NCBI GenBank assembly: GCA_050084985.1
Contig: JBITNC010000001.1
Location: 98,208,001 to 98,272,000 of the forward strand
DNA length: 64,000 bases
Reading direction: 5' to 3'
Source of the DNA: Nageia nagi
Taxonomy: Eukaryota; Pinophyta
Shown here: one piece after another, positions 61,201 through 61,832 of the stretch
Position numbering within the stretch: position 1 is the first letter of the stretch
How the letters are laid out: each line of letters opens with the position of its first letter
Translations under genes and position numbers: made by a program
The notes under the pieces: model-generated
What the model was told of the DNA's origin: nothing
Seen by the model: the letters and a program-made list of their open reading frames with translations, nothing else
Database searches by the model: none

Positions 61201-61832
61201 TCCACAATGTCCAAATAATGAGACAACTTCTCCTGCAGCATAACATTCTGGGGAATTGAAGAAAAAGGGCACGCTGCCTGGAAAGTGGCTCCATCTTCTA
61301 GGGCAAAATCCTCCTTAAAATACAAAGACGGAATTTCCCTCAAGCAAGCCACCAGTGCCTCCCCCTGCCCCCGGACTTGCCCCTCTGGCGAAACACCCCC
61401 AATCTGATCACCATTTTCCCTGTTAGAATGCTCCCTTATGTCTTCAAATTTCCCATAGGATTCATAAATGGAGTCCAGGTAGGGTTGGAAGTCGGATTTA
61501 CTTATTTCAGGAAATTGTTTGGACACTGTTACAGGGGCGGTATCAAGGGAACTCACGGAACCCGAAGGCCACCAAGCTGCCCAAGTGGCATCCGAACTGT
61601 ATACACCGGCCTTGCCAAGGTGAGGATTGTTGAGAATGGAAGCCAAGCTTTGGCCCCCATTGTACAGAGCTGAGTCCAGATCGAATCCCGATCGGCTTTG
61701 CGAAAGTAAAGAAGGCGAAGAAGAAGAGGACTTACCTAAAGAAACTGAAAGCGCCCTCTTGCTAATTTCCAAGCTCTTAAATTTCCTGTTACTGTTATCG
61801 TAGGCATCTGTCCTCGACCCTGCCCCATCCAT
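7173..61832 (-). CDS. VPS54: VPS54, GARP complex subunit (13 exons seen, 3' end outside window)
   Basis: VPS54 joins VPS51, VPS52 and VPS53 in the Golgi-associated retrograde protein complex. That complex tethers endosome-derived vesicles at the trans-Golgi network and promotes SNARE-mediated fusion. Thirteen exons on the minus strand join in one frame (897, 63, 80, 127, 75, 157, 89, 266, 172, 84, 389, 154 and 82 bp) to give 878 codons plus one base. Recognisable plant VPS54 segments in order are the N-terminal LASILNNPH, FEDIREHS, CLREIPSLYFKEDFALEDGA, the coiled-coil region LDADLVEPARQIQEL, FRDHLLPLVIGLLRT, GLSLASKLRSLS, HGRWAKLLGVRALIHPKL, GVGYHMVNCG and CQLVLGAGAMQVSGLKSI. Plant VPS54 is, from memory, about 1,030 residues, so roughly 150 C-terminal residues are missing to the left. 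The ATG at 61832 follows an in-frame TAA at 61842-61844 and has A at -3 and G at +4. Introns 1, 3, 4 and 12 are giant and loaded with mobile elements. Identification is from remembered homologues. Confidence 0.93.
7931..8157. mobile_element. GC-rich foldback element with short terminal inverted repeats
   Basis: The left end reads TCTTTTCCAAGG and the right end is CCTTGGAAACAGA, so the termini are inverted copies over about 12 bases. The interior is rich in CCCCT/AGGGG stems such as ATCCCCTATAGGAGGGGAT. No matching target duplication was found. It resembles a MITE-type remnant, and the CCAAGG ends recall hAT termini. Confidence 0.5.
8361..8477. repeat. 59-bp tandem duplication
   Basis: The unit starting ATCTTTCCCAACCTAAGGCC occurs at 8361 and again at 8420 with only a few differences, so it is a recent duplication inside intron 12. 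Confidence 0.9.
8478..10019. other. unassigned intron 12 sequence
   Basis: AT-rich, with no gene, RNA or element recognised. A small C-rich patch at about 8930-8990 (runs of CCCC) resembles the GC-rich foldback pieces elsewhere in the window. Confidence 0.4.
10020..10560. other. GC-richer block, possible LTR fragment
   Basis: Similar motifs CAACGTTGGCCTCCAAGG (near 10023) and CAACGTTAGCCTCCTAGG (near 10437) bracket a block of unusual composition. A minus-strand open frame at 10078-10317 has no family resemblance. The composition suggests a retroelement LTR, but no termini or target duplication were found. Confidence 0.3.
11086..12145 (+). pseudogene. LINE ORF2 remnant: reverse transcriptase to C-terminal part
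   Basis: Reading the plus strand from about 11113 gives IPLFADDMTLLSQSPKSLH, a stop at about 11171, then LDALAQFSKTRQLEVNLSK. FADD is the non-LTR version of the reverse-transcriptase catalytic box. Next comes YIYLGVQFSRPS and then LNKLEIWSQALNLLS, which match the thumb and connection region of plant LINE ORF2 proteins. It is broken by several stops and frameshifts. The tail of the unit was later duplicated in tandem (11756-12145). The upstream part of the reverse transcriptase is absent or unrecognisable. Confidence 0.75.
11756..12145. repeat. 195-bp tandem duplication, near identical
   Basis: The unit beginning GCTTCGTTAGGTCTCACTTGCC at 11756 recurs at 11951. Copies 11756-11950 and 11951-12145 differ at only a handful of positions (for example CCCCTTCAC versus CCTCCTCAC). 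It duplicates the end of the LINE fragment and gives two nearly identical open frames. Confidence 0.97.
12146..12829 (+). pseudogene. LINE ORF1 remnant (DUF4283-like)
   Basis: The plus strand encodes ECSLVGKFLGTHRNLDLIRK, then KWNLKGKVEVAAMPNSSMMF, then DRDNILCRGTWFFSKQGLFL. This is the pattern of the DUF4283 domain found in ORF1-type proteins of plant LINEs, which probably bind the element RNA. After a stop at about 12441 a shifted frame gives a further canonical-looking piece (LPDLSYEFWHYKFFEGIAES-like, broken). It sits downstream of an ORF2 tail, so it comes from a different LINE copy from the one before it. Confidence 0.65.
12830..12928 (+). repeat. three 33-bp minisatellite units in frame
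   Basis: Units at 12830-12862, 12863-12895 and 12896-12928 each contain ACTGCA early and GCTGCAGT at the end. In frame they encode 11-residue repeats of the form VSTAADPSAAV, VTTATELAAAV and DSTAVDPAAAV. They lie at the end of the LINE ORF1 fragment. Confidence 0.85.
12960..13952. other. unassigned intron 12 sequence
   Basis: AT-rich, with a short repeat of AAACA(A/G)GTTTTAAGACCCTGTTCAA type near 13013-13085 but nothing else recognised. A minus-strand open frame at 13354-13575 has no resemblance to VPS54 and would not fit its phase. Confidence 0.4.
13953..14106 (-). CDS. VPS54: VPS54 exon 12 (codons 800-851)
   Basis: The acceptor is TTTTGCAG before TGGCATT and the donor is CAG followed by GTTTTATC. 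It completes the split Cys codon and encodes GIILLKMISEYMDISNSLPA, then RLVDILKLFNTRTCQLVLGA, ending GAMQ. This region is strongly conserved in plant VPS54. Confidence 0.93.
14363..14751 (-). CDS. VPS54: VPS54 exon 11 (codons 671-800)
   Basis: The acceptor is ACTGCAG before ATAGCAAAG and the donor is AATTG followed by GTTAGTATT. It begins IAKISAVLDQETWVTIDVPD and EFQAIVNIL. It then runs through a polar, Ser/Glu/Asn-rich linker of about 90 residues that is poorly conserved in the family, and ends in FRGVGYHMVN. The exit is in phase 2. Confidence 0.93.
15012..15095 (-). CDS. VPS54: VPS54 exon 10 (codons 643-670)
   Basis: The acceptor is TAGCAG before GTTGGCGG and the donor is CTCGT followed by GTATGTG. 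It encodes VGGRLGYSIRGSLQSQSKAF then IDYQHSSR, in phase 0 at both ends. Confidence 0.93.
15241..15412 (-). CDS. VPS54: VPS54 exon 9 (codons 585-642)
   Basis: The acceptor is TACAG before GGCTGATG and the donor is AAAAG followed by GTATATTC. It encodes ADVLRENTEAVFAACDAAHG, then RWAKLLGVRALIHPKLRLQD, then FLNVYNITQEFISATEK. It is the most conserved stretch of the gene in this window. Confidence 0.95.
16427..16692 (-). CDS. VPS54: VPS54 exon 8 (codons 497-585), alanine-rich
   Basis: The acceptor is CAACGTAG before GTACATTT and the donor is TTCAG followed by GTAAAAAT. It encodes VHLVQAAEVKKVIEWIMGGL and DGFYAADAVAAAFASG, then a run of seven alanines and EAAQESD, and ends ISKNFR across the splice. 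The alanine run comes from GCN/CAG-type trinucleotides (plus strand about 16560-16620) that could vary in length between alleles. Confidence 0.93.
17025..17113 (-). CDS. VPS54: VPS54 exon 7 (codons 467-496)
   Basis: The acceptor is AGTCCAG before GTGGGGGA and the donor is GTACAG followed by GTACTATT. It encodes GGLSLASKLRSLSAESFVRL and LAAIFRVVQ after completing a split Gly codon. Confidence 0.94.
17263..17419 (-). CDS. VPS54: VPS54 exon 6 (codons 415-467)
   Basis: The acceptor is TTGTTCAG before GCAAAACT and the donor is GGATG followed by GTATTCC. It encodes AKLPAVLRVYRETLIADIKG, then KTTVAELLPVLFTRPLDSDL, then GERQTDVD, with exit in phase 1. Confidence 0.94.
17965..18039 (-). CDS. VPS54: VPS54 exon 5 (codons 390-414)
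   Basis: The acceptor is TTTTGCAG before ATTCAATT and the donor is GAACC followed by GTGAGTGG. It encodes IQLDEEACSGF then RDHLLPLVIGLLRT, in phase 0 at both ends. A 15,285-bp intron separates it from exon 4. Confidence 0.93.
18040..19649. other. intron 4, left part: unassigned, then AT-rich tract
   Basis: No gene recognised at 18040-19240. A short near-duplicate (AAAGGCAATTTGTTC.AAAGGGTA..AGCAATATAA) occurs around 19045 and 19090. From about 19240 to 19640 the sequence is almost pure A/T with TTTAATT and AAATATT runs. It is the target of the solo LTR that follows and resumes at 20448-20640. Confidence 0.5.
19650..20447 (-). mobile_element. solo LTR, Ty3/gypsy type, perfect 5-bp target duplication
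   Basis: The block starts TGTAATGTCCC and ends GGGTCATTACA, so the termini are inverted copies of each other with TG...CA ends. It is flanked on both sides by AAGTG (19645-19649 and 20448-20452). On the minus strand a textbook TATA box (CTATATAAGG) sits near 20060, and that sets the orientation. No internal retroelement sequence is attached, so it is a solo LTR left by recombination between two LTRs. TGTAATG...CATTACA ends are typical of some plant gypsy families. Confidence 0.9.
20448..22271. other. unassigned intron 4 sequence
   Basis: Starts with the resumed AT-rich tract (to about 20640), then ordinary sequence with short open frames on both strands that I do not recognise. A GC-richer patch at 20985-21130 has opposed open frames but no family resemblance. 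Confidence 0.4.
22272..22607 (+). CDS. unidentified 111-codon open frame next to gypsy LTR
   Basis: An uninterrupted frame rich in Asp, Ser and Cys, containing DFDDICEDPCNECLIKVPPV. It ends within a few bases of the start of the gypsy 5' LTR. I do not recognise the family. It may be the tail of an older retroelement into which the gypsy copy inserted. The length and acidic composition are modest evidence of real coding origin, and it is unlikely to be expressed as it stands. Confidence 0.3.
   Translation: MRDFENFQSSSINNVMVGILMTMNWMTFNFCPFHGCEDSHDDNNSSSLDVIITSTYVAKDFDDICEDPCNECLIKVPPVCLILLSCVENNITYIPSPIDFDRRQDRVNDNI
22605..23262 (+). repeat. 5' LTR of gypsy element
   Basis: It shares long stretches with 27864-28403, for example GGTGAGCTGACTTGGCAAAA and CCCATTCTGGGCACATGAGG. 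The right border is set by the primer site that follows and by the end of similarity (TAGCTTACGAAGTTTACAGATCA). Confidence 0.85.
23265..23276 (+). promoter_or_regulatory. primer binding site, initiator tRNA-Met type
   Basis: TGGTATCAAAGC differs at one base from TGGTATCAGAGC, the complement of the plant initiator tRNA-Met 3' end used by many LTR retrotransposons. It lies two bases after the LTR end. Confidence 0.85.
23295..24510 (+). pseudogene. gypsy gag polyprotein with CCHC knuckle
   Basis: The capsid region (about 23590-24058) contains IEIPTFGGEVDAKNLNNWLK, then FPVQ-like and KMGGHA, a TAG stop at 23759-23761 where gag normally continues into IWWESH, then WNEFKNLLRKQFY and YATEFKRQTNLLGISL. 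A frameshift near 24055 leads to a Lys/Gln-rich linker. Another frame near 24260 then encodes the zinc knuckle CSHCDKDGHVEDKC (C-x2-C-x4-H-x4-C intact). Gag packages the element RNA. It is non-functional because of the nonsense codon and frameshifts. Confidence 0.85.
24520..24830 (+). pseudogene. gypsy aspartic protease remnant, active site altered
   Basis: Shortly after gag the frame reads VASIYDPGFQVNLISKSLVD. The position and context match the retropepsin site, normally D-S/T-G-x-x-x-N, but here it is D-P-G. The frame is interrupted by stops soon after (about 24606 and 24662). Confidence 0.65.
25130..25950 (+). pseudogene. gypsy reverse transcriptase with frameshift in T-run
   Basis: The frame from about 25198 reads IMNHIQELVNQGLIKPSTSP, PIVLVPKKDGLWRMCIDYRA, YFTKLDLRSGYHQVRI and LCNAPTTFMRVMNELL. 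This is a typical Ty3 reverse transcriptase including the LDL catalytic segment. At a run of T residues (about 25604-25612) the frame is lost. The adjacent frame carries the catalytic box VYLDDILVYS and continues with KSKCEFGKSSLVYLGHIVGG. A stop at about 25708 adds to the damage. Confidence 0.92.
25930..26180 (+). pseudogene. gypsy RNase H remnant with internal deletion
   Basis: The frame reads SFTWGMKQQDSFDLLKHII and APILALPNL and then passes directly into YALVQIVKKWKHYLMGKE and HQSLQYLQSQSK. The section that normally lies between, holding the first catalytic Asp and Glu of RNase H (about 50 residues), is missing. Confidence 0.75.
26470..27765 (+). pseudogene. gypsy integrase, long open frame with shortened catalytic core
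   Basis: The segment 26596-27765 is one 389-codon frame. Upstream, in another frame, is the end of the zinc-binding region (about 26490-26700). The core shows FVDGLPLTKKGHDYLFVVVD, ISFDRDSKFLGKF and FHPQTDGETEVVNRTI. All three acidic residues are present, but only 27 residues separate the second Asp from the Glu, where Ty3 integrases have 35, so about eight residues were deleted. The C-terminal part has QVRDQVWLYLSKDRLQGPNK and KYGPFHSMVQVGENTFKLDL, a normal gypsy integrase tail. No clear chromodomain is seen. Confidence 0.9.
27857..27863 (+). promoter_or_regulatory. polypurine tract before 3' LTR
   Basis: AGGGAGG immediately precedes TGTGATTC, the start of the 3' LTR. It would be the plus-strand primer for reverse transcription. 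Confidence 0.6.
27864..28403 (+). repeat. 3' LTR of gypsy element
   Basis: Begins TGTGATTCAAACAAGGTC and ends TTTACAGATCA. It matches the 5' LTR but lacks about 60 bp (after CAAGGG) and about 85 bp (after GGACCACCATT). Confidence 0.85.
28404..28959 (+). other. unassigned, probable 3' internal end of a copia element
   Basis: Non-coding sequence ending in the polypurine tract AGGGGAGGG (28951-28959), directly before an LTR start. It holds a short direct repeat (ATGCTTTAGGAA.GAAGCAATTGATAGAA near 28749 and 28820). Confidence 0.45.
28960..29330 (+). repeat. copia-type LTR, plus orientation
   Basis: Starts TGTTGGATGTTAAGC after a polypurine tract and ends CAATATTGCA. Its last 120 bases match, in inverted orientation, the LTR remnant at 31613-31748 (shared CACCCATTATTA.T.TGATATCC.TTAGGGCTTAAC, CTTGTGCTCTTT and ATGTGGAATGCTCAA). 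It directly abuts reverse-transcriptase coding sequence on the opposite strand. Confidence 0.75.
29331..31612 (-). mobile_element. Ty1/copia remnant (minus): pre-integrase, integrase, RT
   Basis: Read on the minus strand from the primer site at 31601-31612 (TGGTATTAGAGA). The gag-pre-integrase region gives LKVGHLNC and NGVCEGCMLGKHDRDTFQIW. Integrase gives GGSRYILSFIDDYCRK and, near 30880, IQMARCMLHEGNTDLRLWSE, then AWVHILDERRTKLQLKSNKN. Next comes an Asp/His-rich linker. The reverse transcriptase gives WVYKIEYIFEGELKKNKAQL, ETFAPMVHMDS and LKKSLYGLKHQ, and near 29500 the catalytic LYVDDLILIG. Integrase before RT defines copia. Many stops and frameshifts occur. The low-complexity Met/Ile-rich open frames at 30202-30555 on either strand are artefacts of the linker repeats. 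Confidence 0.88.
31065..31210 (-). repeat. 77-bp tandem duplication in copia integrase
   Basis: The unit TTAAATTTCAAAAAGTAAAC... occurs at 31065 and 31142, nearly identical. On the minus strand each copy encodes the start of the integrase core, GGSRYILSFIDDYCRK, so the first catalytic Asp region is doubled. Confidence 0.93.
31613..31748 (-). repeat. truncated copia 5' LTR (U5 end)
   Basis: On the minus strand it begins inside the LTR (CACCCATTATTATTGTGATATCC) and ends AATTGTGCA next to the primer site. Only about the last third of the 371-bp LTR at 28960-29330 is represented. Confidence 0.75.
31749..32165 (+). pseudogene. retroelement-derived fragment, plus strand
   Basis: At 31762-31815 the plus strand reads DVWAHVLDEKRAKLEKS, similar to the copia integrase segment AWVHILDERRTKLQ seen on the other strand nearby. 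Beyond it another frame gives MPYWGLLNFWDTYNPQKI. I cannot place this part in a family. Confidence 0.35.
32166..33324. other. unassigned intron 4 sequence with AT/GT microsatellite
   Basis: Ordinary AT-rich sequence. A (TA)n/(TG) microsatellite lies at about 32521-32600. No coding or element recognised. Confidence 0.45.
33325..33451 (-). CDS. VPS54: VPS54 exon 4 (codons 347-389)
   Basis: The acceptor is TTTTGCAG before CATTCTAG and the donor is TTGAG followed by GTAACC. It completes a split Ser codon and encodes ILAADFVRAALGDVKNMES, then VILTKLQSREKDPLVAGKDE and SFE. This segment is less conserved than the neighbouring exons, but length and phase fit. It is flanked by introns of 15.3 and 15.1 kb. 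Confidence 0.88.
33452..34281. other. unassigned intron 3 sequence
   Basis: AT-rich sequence without recognisable coding, up to the point where the interrupted open frame begins. Confidence 0.4.
34282..34366 (+). pseudogene. 5' part of unidentified ORF split by a LINE
   Basis: An open frame reading PQVIQAPAFEPLDLMKIRLG then QQILEKL runs exactly to the LINE insertion site. It continues in the same frame after the LINE (43822-44069). One stop lies just upstream at 34279-34281. I do not recognise the family. Confidence 0.5.
34351..34366 (+). repeat. target-site duplication of LINE, left copy
   Basis: ATACTAGAAAAATTGA matches 43806-43821 (ATACTAGAAAAGTTGA) with one mismatch. It marks the ends of the LINE insertion. 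Confidence 0.9.
34392..34868 (+). CDS. LINE ORF2 C-terminus: RNase H domain, open frame
   Basis: A 158-codon uninterrupted frame matching the RNase H domain at the end of ORF2 in some plant LINEs, which degrades the RNA strand of the RNA-DNA hybrid. The four acidic positions are visible: Asp in WLAINFDGSLKGNAGPAGAT, Glu in HHTSHFAEARAAF, Asp in VITDYSLNVINLLKG and Asp in VNHLADRLADE. The upstream reverse transcriptase is missing through 5' truncation, and an in-frame TGA lies just before the open segment. The lack of stops suggests a younger insertion than the gypsy copy. Confidence 0.85.
   Translation: MVRRIEHREQHPHKEDYWKFPPIGWLAINFDGSLKGNAGPAGATIVIKDHLGRIRMLVVKPLGHHTSHFAEARAAFISLSIISRCDCANWVITDYSLNVINLLKGNSPPGWDISNMMEDSRHIIDNVEQISILHDYRKVNHLADRLADEVVNLEERKV
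35490..36428 (+). pseudogene. LINE accessory ORF of unknown function, 5' part
   Basis: One reading frame runs from about 35490 to the copia insertion point without needing a frameshift. It is broken only by stops at 35814, 35994, 36000, 36018, 36024 and 36330. It contains FFEELQARGDSVWGYLIKEM, LLNFLEKLEGHNEDIYRQFL followed by ESWKGGTV, and NVSAFLYVELDKVAEHYQKS followed by VYHQGLILMVF, then a Lys/Glu-rich tail. The same motifs in the same order occur in the LINE at 49.6-51.1 kb (FLELFEGYDV, VNSWLEG, NVPYFLFKELEKAVKDFQKG, LHQGLFLVV). The frame continues across the copia copy at 43179. Function unknown; such proteins resemble ORFs I recall as abundant in gymnosperm repeats, but I cannot name a domain. 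Confidence 0.65.
36426..36430 (+). repeat. copia target-site duplication, left copy
   Basis: ACTCT directly before TGTTAG; the right copy is ACTCC at 43179-43183. Removing the element with one copy restores the LINE reading frame. Confidence 0.75.
36431..36867 (+). repeat. 5' LTR of copia element
   Basis: Aligns with the 3' LTR from TGTTAGAATTTGTAATG to GTTAATTCA. The primer site expected after it is not recognisable because the border is scrambled. Confidence 0.88.
37360..37945. repeat. short tandem repeats in copia leader
   Basis: Three sets lie in order. GCATAGGTTAATGTTAATT-like units occur at about 37380-37470. A repeated TTTTTTGTCCTAGTGCATATTTTTG.TAAGTGGATAAAATTTTT lies at about 37541-37640. 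A repeated AATGAACCTT.GTAAAGAG.TCCATTAGGGGTTGTAACAAAA lies at about 37793-37945. Confidence 0.75.
37983..38406 (-). pseudogene. unidentified antisense coding-like segment inside copia
   Basis: Two overlapping minus-strand frames (38200-38406, then 37983-38240) join after one frameshift near 38205. They give a coherent, normally composed protein piece of about 140 residues: FSYKLALHLDALKEPRPYQS, WATIYFHKEKYELFSKVVMY, RLIEDLGAIKKYKLFTTWIV and HLMAAQTSHVAEKTCKCVHF. The surrounding copia leader is T-rich and non-coding. The segment is probably another element captured in antisense. I do not recognise the family. Confidence 0.4.
38664..38801. repeat. three tandem copies of a 45-48 bp unit
   Basis: Copies at 38664-38711, 38712-38756 and 38757-38801, each TT(G/A)CAAATTTT...GATGGA(A/G)TAGTTA.AAG.TT...CTTCTCCATGG. 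A decayed fourth start follows. Confidence 0.9.
39380..40245 (+). pseudogene. copia integrase, catalytic Glu replaced by stop
   Basis: The frame 39419-39667 reads TFINDFSRITFGYLIKHKDQ, LRSDNGGDYNSNEFNYFCTK and IPYTPQHNGIA, then TAA at 39665-39667 followed by KKNRSIQEMARCML. In copia integrases the Glu of the D,D-35-E triad sits exactly where this stop lies, so the mutation destroys both frame and active site. The frame continues through LWSEAINSAIYILNRCPTK, another stop, then a frameshifted piece and SRPVFVSRDVKFNKLPEDSV at 39931-40245. Confidence 0.9.
40242..41320 (+). pseudogene. copia reverse transcriptase, catalytic YVDD intact
   Basis: The frame includes YEALMKNQTWDLVPYPHE, WIYKIKYNSDGKIEKYKGRL and VATGFAQKYGVDYEKTFAPI, a stop at 40503, then GWKVLQLDVKSAFLNGDLNV, CKLKKSLYGLKQAPRAWYKN, ILLYVDDLLITGNN (catalytic box near 40780) and DLGLLHYYLGMQVYQYKDCT. 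A stop near 41032 and a frameshift precede YRQLIGSLLYLTISRPDIAF and KQILRCVAGTKDLALKY. Two stops and a frameshift inactivate it, but the domain is nearly complete. Confidence 0.92.
41322..41738 (+). pseudogene. copia RNase H domain
   Basis: The open frame reads FSIGSGAISWASKKQPTTAL, STTKFEYRAMSVATQKAIWL, RHLLKEIGYKQ, ISSDNQSTIALAKNPVFHSK and LFTKPLPEAQFYKLKQSIGL, a classic copia RNase H with Glu and Asp positions present. The first Asp segment just upstream is frameshifted. Confidence 0.92.
41739..42708 (+). other. copia 3' non-coding region with repeated polypurine-like motifs
   Basis: GGGAGTAAATGTTGAATTC (near 41730) and GGGAGTGAAGGTTGAATTC (near 41998) resemble each other and a polypurine-tract/LTR start. 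The phrase GTGATGACTTATAGTG also occurs twice (about 41868 and 42288). The real 3' LTR starts later, at 42709, after AAAGAGGAG. The region looks like a partial internal duplication. Confidence 0.6.
42709..43178 (+). repeat. 3' LTR of copia element
   Basis: Begins TGTTAGAATTTGTAATG after the purine tract AAAGAGGAG and ends TTTCTTCA, immediately before ACTCC. Confidence 0.88.
43179..43508 (+). pseudogene. LINE accessory ORF, 3' part
   Basis: Continues the frame of 35490-36428 after the copia element: the sequence reads TPKEAEDVEHAVEKFVAAKS and GKLSLEGEDSLEDTE, then a TAA at 43338-43340, then HLLEAMGKIVRDVEAEERKK and TGA at 43506-43508. Strongly acidic, Glu/Lys-rich. Frame continuity across the insertion supports both the ORF and the copia borders. 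Confidence 0.65.
43509..43805 (+). other. LINE 3' UTR and A-run
   Basis: T-rich, then GGGTTAGGATTCCCTTAAAAA and CCTCCAATACAAGCGAAAAAAAG. The end closely resembles that of the LINE at 49592-51102 (GGGTTATTGGTTCCCTCCAAAA, CCTCTAATATTATCAAAAAAA). Confidence 0.75.
43806..43821 (+). repeat. target-site duplication of LINE, right copy
   Basis: ATACTAGAAAAGTTGA; one mismatch to 34351-34366. Confidence 0.9.
43822..44069 (+). pseudogene. 3' part of unidentified ORF split by a LINE
   Basis: Continues in frame from 34366: RPIMNNLSSKRLDKIKHFIS, FFSGAIFVHLGNLKQTQNEI, YVWPPLTRYCNFNTIRNLPN, RMLYLVILNLLNLEGYAL, then TAA. Together with the left part there are about 110 codons without a stop. Composition is protein-like. 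I cannot assign a family; it predates the LINE, so it is an old captured or decayed coding sequence. Confidence 0.5.
44070..44714. other. unassigned intron 3 sequence
   Basis: Contains a GATAGATAGATA run and a CTTTTAAACCCACTGGTTTGTA motif near 44085-44130. A similar phrase occurs near 62695-62735. No gene recognised. Confidence 0.4.
44715..45182 (+). pseudogene. unidentified 155-codon open frame
   Basis: An uninterrupted plus-strand frame containing YVDQRFLVSYIRRAITQKHH, VSRGIEFRLETISTCVPIPN and GGLSLFFKDELHLVNPEAIS followed by LDWKRYSFVRSM. The second half has a normal soluble-protein composition. No family recognised. It may belong with the interrupted ORF 650 bp upstream as part of one older sequence. 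Confidence 0.35.
45183..45547. other. unassigned intron 3 sequence
   Basis: AT-rich, nothing recognised; ends at the hAT target duplication. Confidence 0.4.
45548..46267. mobile_element. non-autonomous hAT element with exact 8-bp target duplication
   Basis: CTTTTTAG occurs at 45548-45555 and again at 46260-46267. Between them the element (45556-46259, 704 bp) starts CAAGGTTCCAC and ends GTGGAACCTTG, a perfect 11-bp terminal inverted repeat. An 8-bp duplication with CA(A/G)GG ends is the hAT signature. The interior has no transposase. It is GC-rich near both ends, with many CTCCG/CGGAG stems (46045-46240), and AT-rich in the middle. It would depend on a hAT transposase such as the one decayed at 1530-2450. 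Confidence 0.93.
46268..48591. other. unassigned intron 3 sequence
   Basis: No gene or element with recognisable borders. An open frame at 46392-46607 has no family resemblance. The stretch at 46840-47550 has mixed composition and could be an old LTR, but no termini were seen. Confidence 0.4.
48592..48671 (-). CDS. VPS54: VPS54 exon 3 (codons 321-347)
   Basis: The acceptor is ATTTTAG before GAGGCTGA and the donor is AATAG followed by GTACAAAC. It encodes EADDLVGLHCFRHLGGQLAT then SLDVVN, with exit in phase 2. Confidence 0.94.
48941..49003 (-). CDS. VPS54: VPS54 exon 2 (codons 300-320)
   Basis: The acceptor is TCAAAAG before CTTGTGGC and the donor is ATGCTT followed by GTAAGTTT. It encodes LVAAADCAGALDVIDDLQHM and a final Leu. 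It is a small exon that ORF searches miss. Confidence 0.94.
49004..49591. other. intron 1, left part: small GC-rich patch then AT-rich tract
   Basis: At about 49290-49370 there is a GC-rich patch (TCTCGAGGAGGAGGACAG). From 49390 to 49591 the sequence is nearly pure A/T, like the tract at 19240-19640, and it received the LINE insertion. Confidence 0.5.
49592..51102 (+). mobile_element. second LINE copy with the same accessory ORF
   Basis: Compositionally distinct sequence inserted in an A/T tract. A possible 10-bp duplication AAATTAAATA (49582-49591 and 51103-51112) brackets it, though this is weak evidence in such AT-rich DNA. It has no RT or RNase H (stronger 5' truncation). It contains the accessory ORF, a 3' UTR and the terminal GGGTTATTGGTTCCCTCC...TATCAAAAAAA, similar to the LINE end at 43805. 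Confidence 0.65.
49860..50828 (+). pseudogene. accessory ORF of unknown function, second copy
   Basis: The frame 49993-50364 reads TDYCSFLELFEGYDVIVFHQ, MVNSWLEGCVIV, FEILPVVLAKISGLAGVDLK, QTELDFFMSSEKIRWDGKYI and LPQPWPKVAHTIMNYVT. A frameshift near 50340 leads to 50268-50828 with HELCYHLAILNHMRWKKRVN, VPYFLFKELEKAVKDFQKGR, LHQGLFLVVAKHMAKKQGW, then a Lys/Glu-rich tail. Upstream in a third frame is FREHMQKALMVMAEGKARGS, corresponding to the start of the first copy. The conserved order with 35490-36428 shows common descent. It looks like a helical, soluble protein with a charged C-terminus. Function unknown. Confidence 0.7.
51113..53270. other. unassigned intron 1 sequence
   Basis: AT-rich, no gene recognised. 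A GC-rich patch at about 52828-52915 contains GTTTCCCAACCTTGGGGCGG and GGGAACGTTTCCCCG, resembling the foldback pieces at 369-851 and 7931-8157. Confidence 0.4.
54590..55470 (+). pseudogene. LINE endonuclease domain
   Basis: From about 54617 the frame reads MTWFALGSLAKVIRGYDIIL and ICETHES. The frame at 54773-55543 then has KVILLGDFNAQTSFMHVPLH (the GDFNA motif of apurinic-type LINE endonucleases), FPNFRGRTHF, and YDHSPPLSI where the catalytic S-D-H normally lies. The Ser-to-Tyr change next to D-H and the stop at about 54771 indicate decay. Confidence 0.8.
55720..56760 (+). pseudogene. LINE reverse transcriptase fragments
   Basis: Pieces in shifting frames: LLRKQKQLFLYQCR, then FCTRHIKQATRKLCTSKARD and AEFLKHSINSLVMPLIDLFN (55728-56126), then a frameshifted stretch. 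Later NTIGVEQGCPVSPT (56470-56580) matches the G-x-x-Q-G-x-P-x-S-P motif of non-LTR reverse transcriptases. The catalytic A-D-D box is missing through deletion after that point. Confidence 0.75.
56961..57784. other. unassigned intron 1 sequence
   Basis: No coding recognised on the plus strand. The minus strand may continue the gag-bearing element at 57785-57982, but nothing convincing was found. Confidence 0.35.
57785..57982 (-). pseudogene. Ty3/gypsy-like gag fragment
   Basis: The minus strand reads TIAYCLEEFQQASSLVGNIS and RRLVAMYIDGLKDSIRGYVK, then ALKPTSLEEPIKQV. This is the conserved capsid pattern (Y-x-x-x-F ... L-x-x-x-Y-I-x-G-L-K-x-x-I-R-G-x-V) of plant gypsy gag proteins. No flanking pol or LTR identified. 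Confidence 0.7.
58000..59072. other. unassigned intron 1 sequence
   Basis: AT-rich; short open frames on both strands without recognisable family. Confidence 0.4.
59073..59543. repeat. 236-bp tandem duplication
   Basis: The unit starting CATCATCCTAAATAGCAATTC at 59073 recurs at 59309 and ends at 59543. The copies differ at a modest number of positions, so it is older than the 195-bp duplication at 11756. Confidence 0.95.
59544..60935. other. unassigned intron 1 sequence, right part
   Basis: No gene or element recognised between the tandem duplication and the donor site of exon 1. Confidence 0.45.
60936..61832 (-). CDS. VPS54: VPS54 exon 1 (codons 1-299)
   Basis: The first and longest exon. 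ATG at 61832-61830 is the first start after an in-frame TAA. The N-terminal 60 residues are Ser-rich and variable. Then come SLASILNNPHLGKAG, FQPYLDSIYESYGKFEDIRE, ACLREIPSLYFKEDFALEDG and LSHYLDIVEVHLVKEISIRS. The coiled-coil stretch, which in the family mediates GARP assembly, begins SDSFFEAQGQLQDLSGKIVE and ends NQALSALKL at donor TTG followed by GTATGTATT. The open frame extends 34 codons into intron 1, but homology stops exactly at this GT. Confidence 0.95.

Noticed and set aside
61377-61673. 98-codon plus-strand open frame opposite VPS54 exon 1
   Set aside because: It is the antisense of a strongly conserved VPS54 exon and shows no family resemblance of its own.
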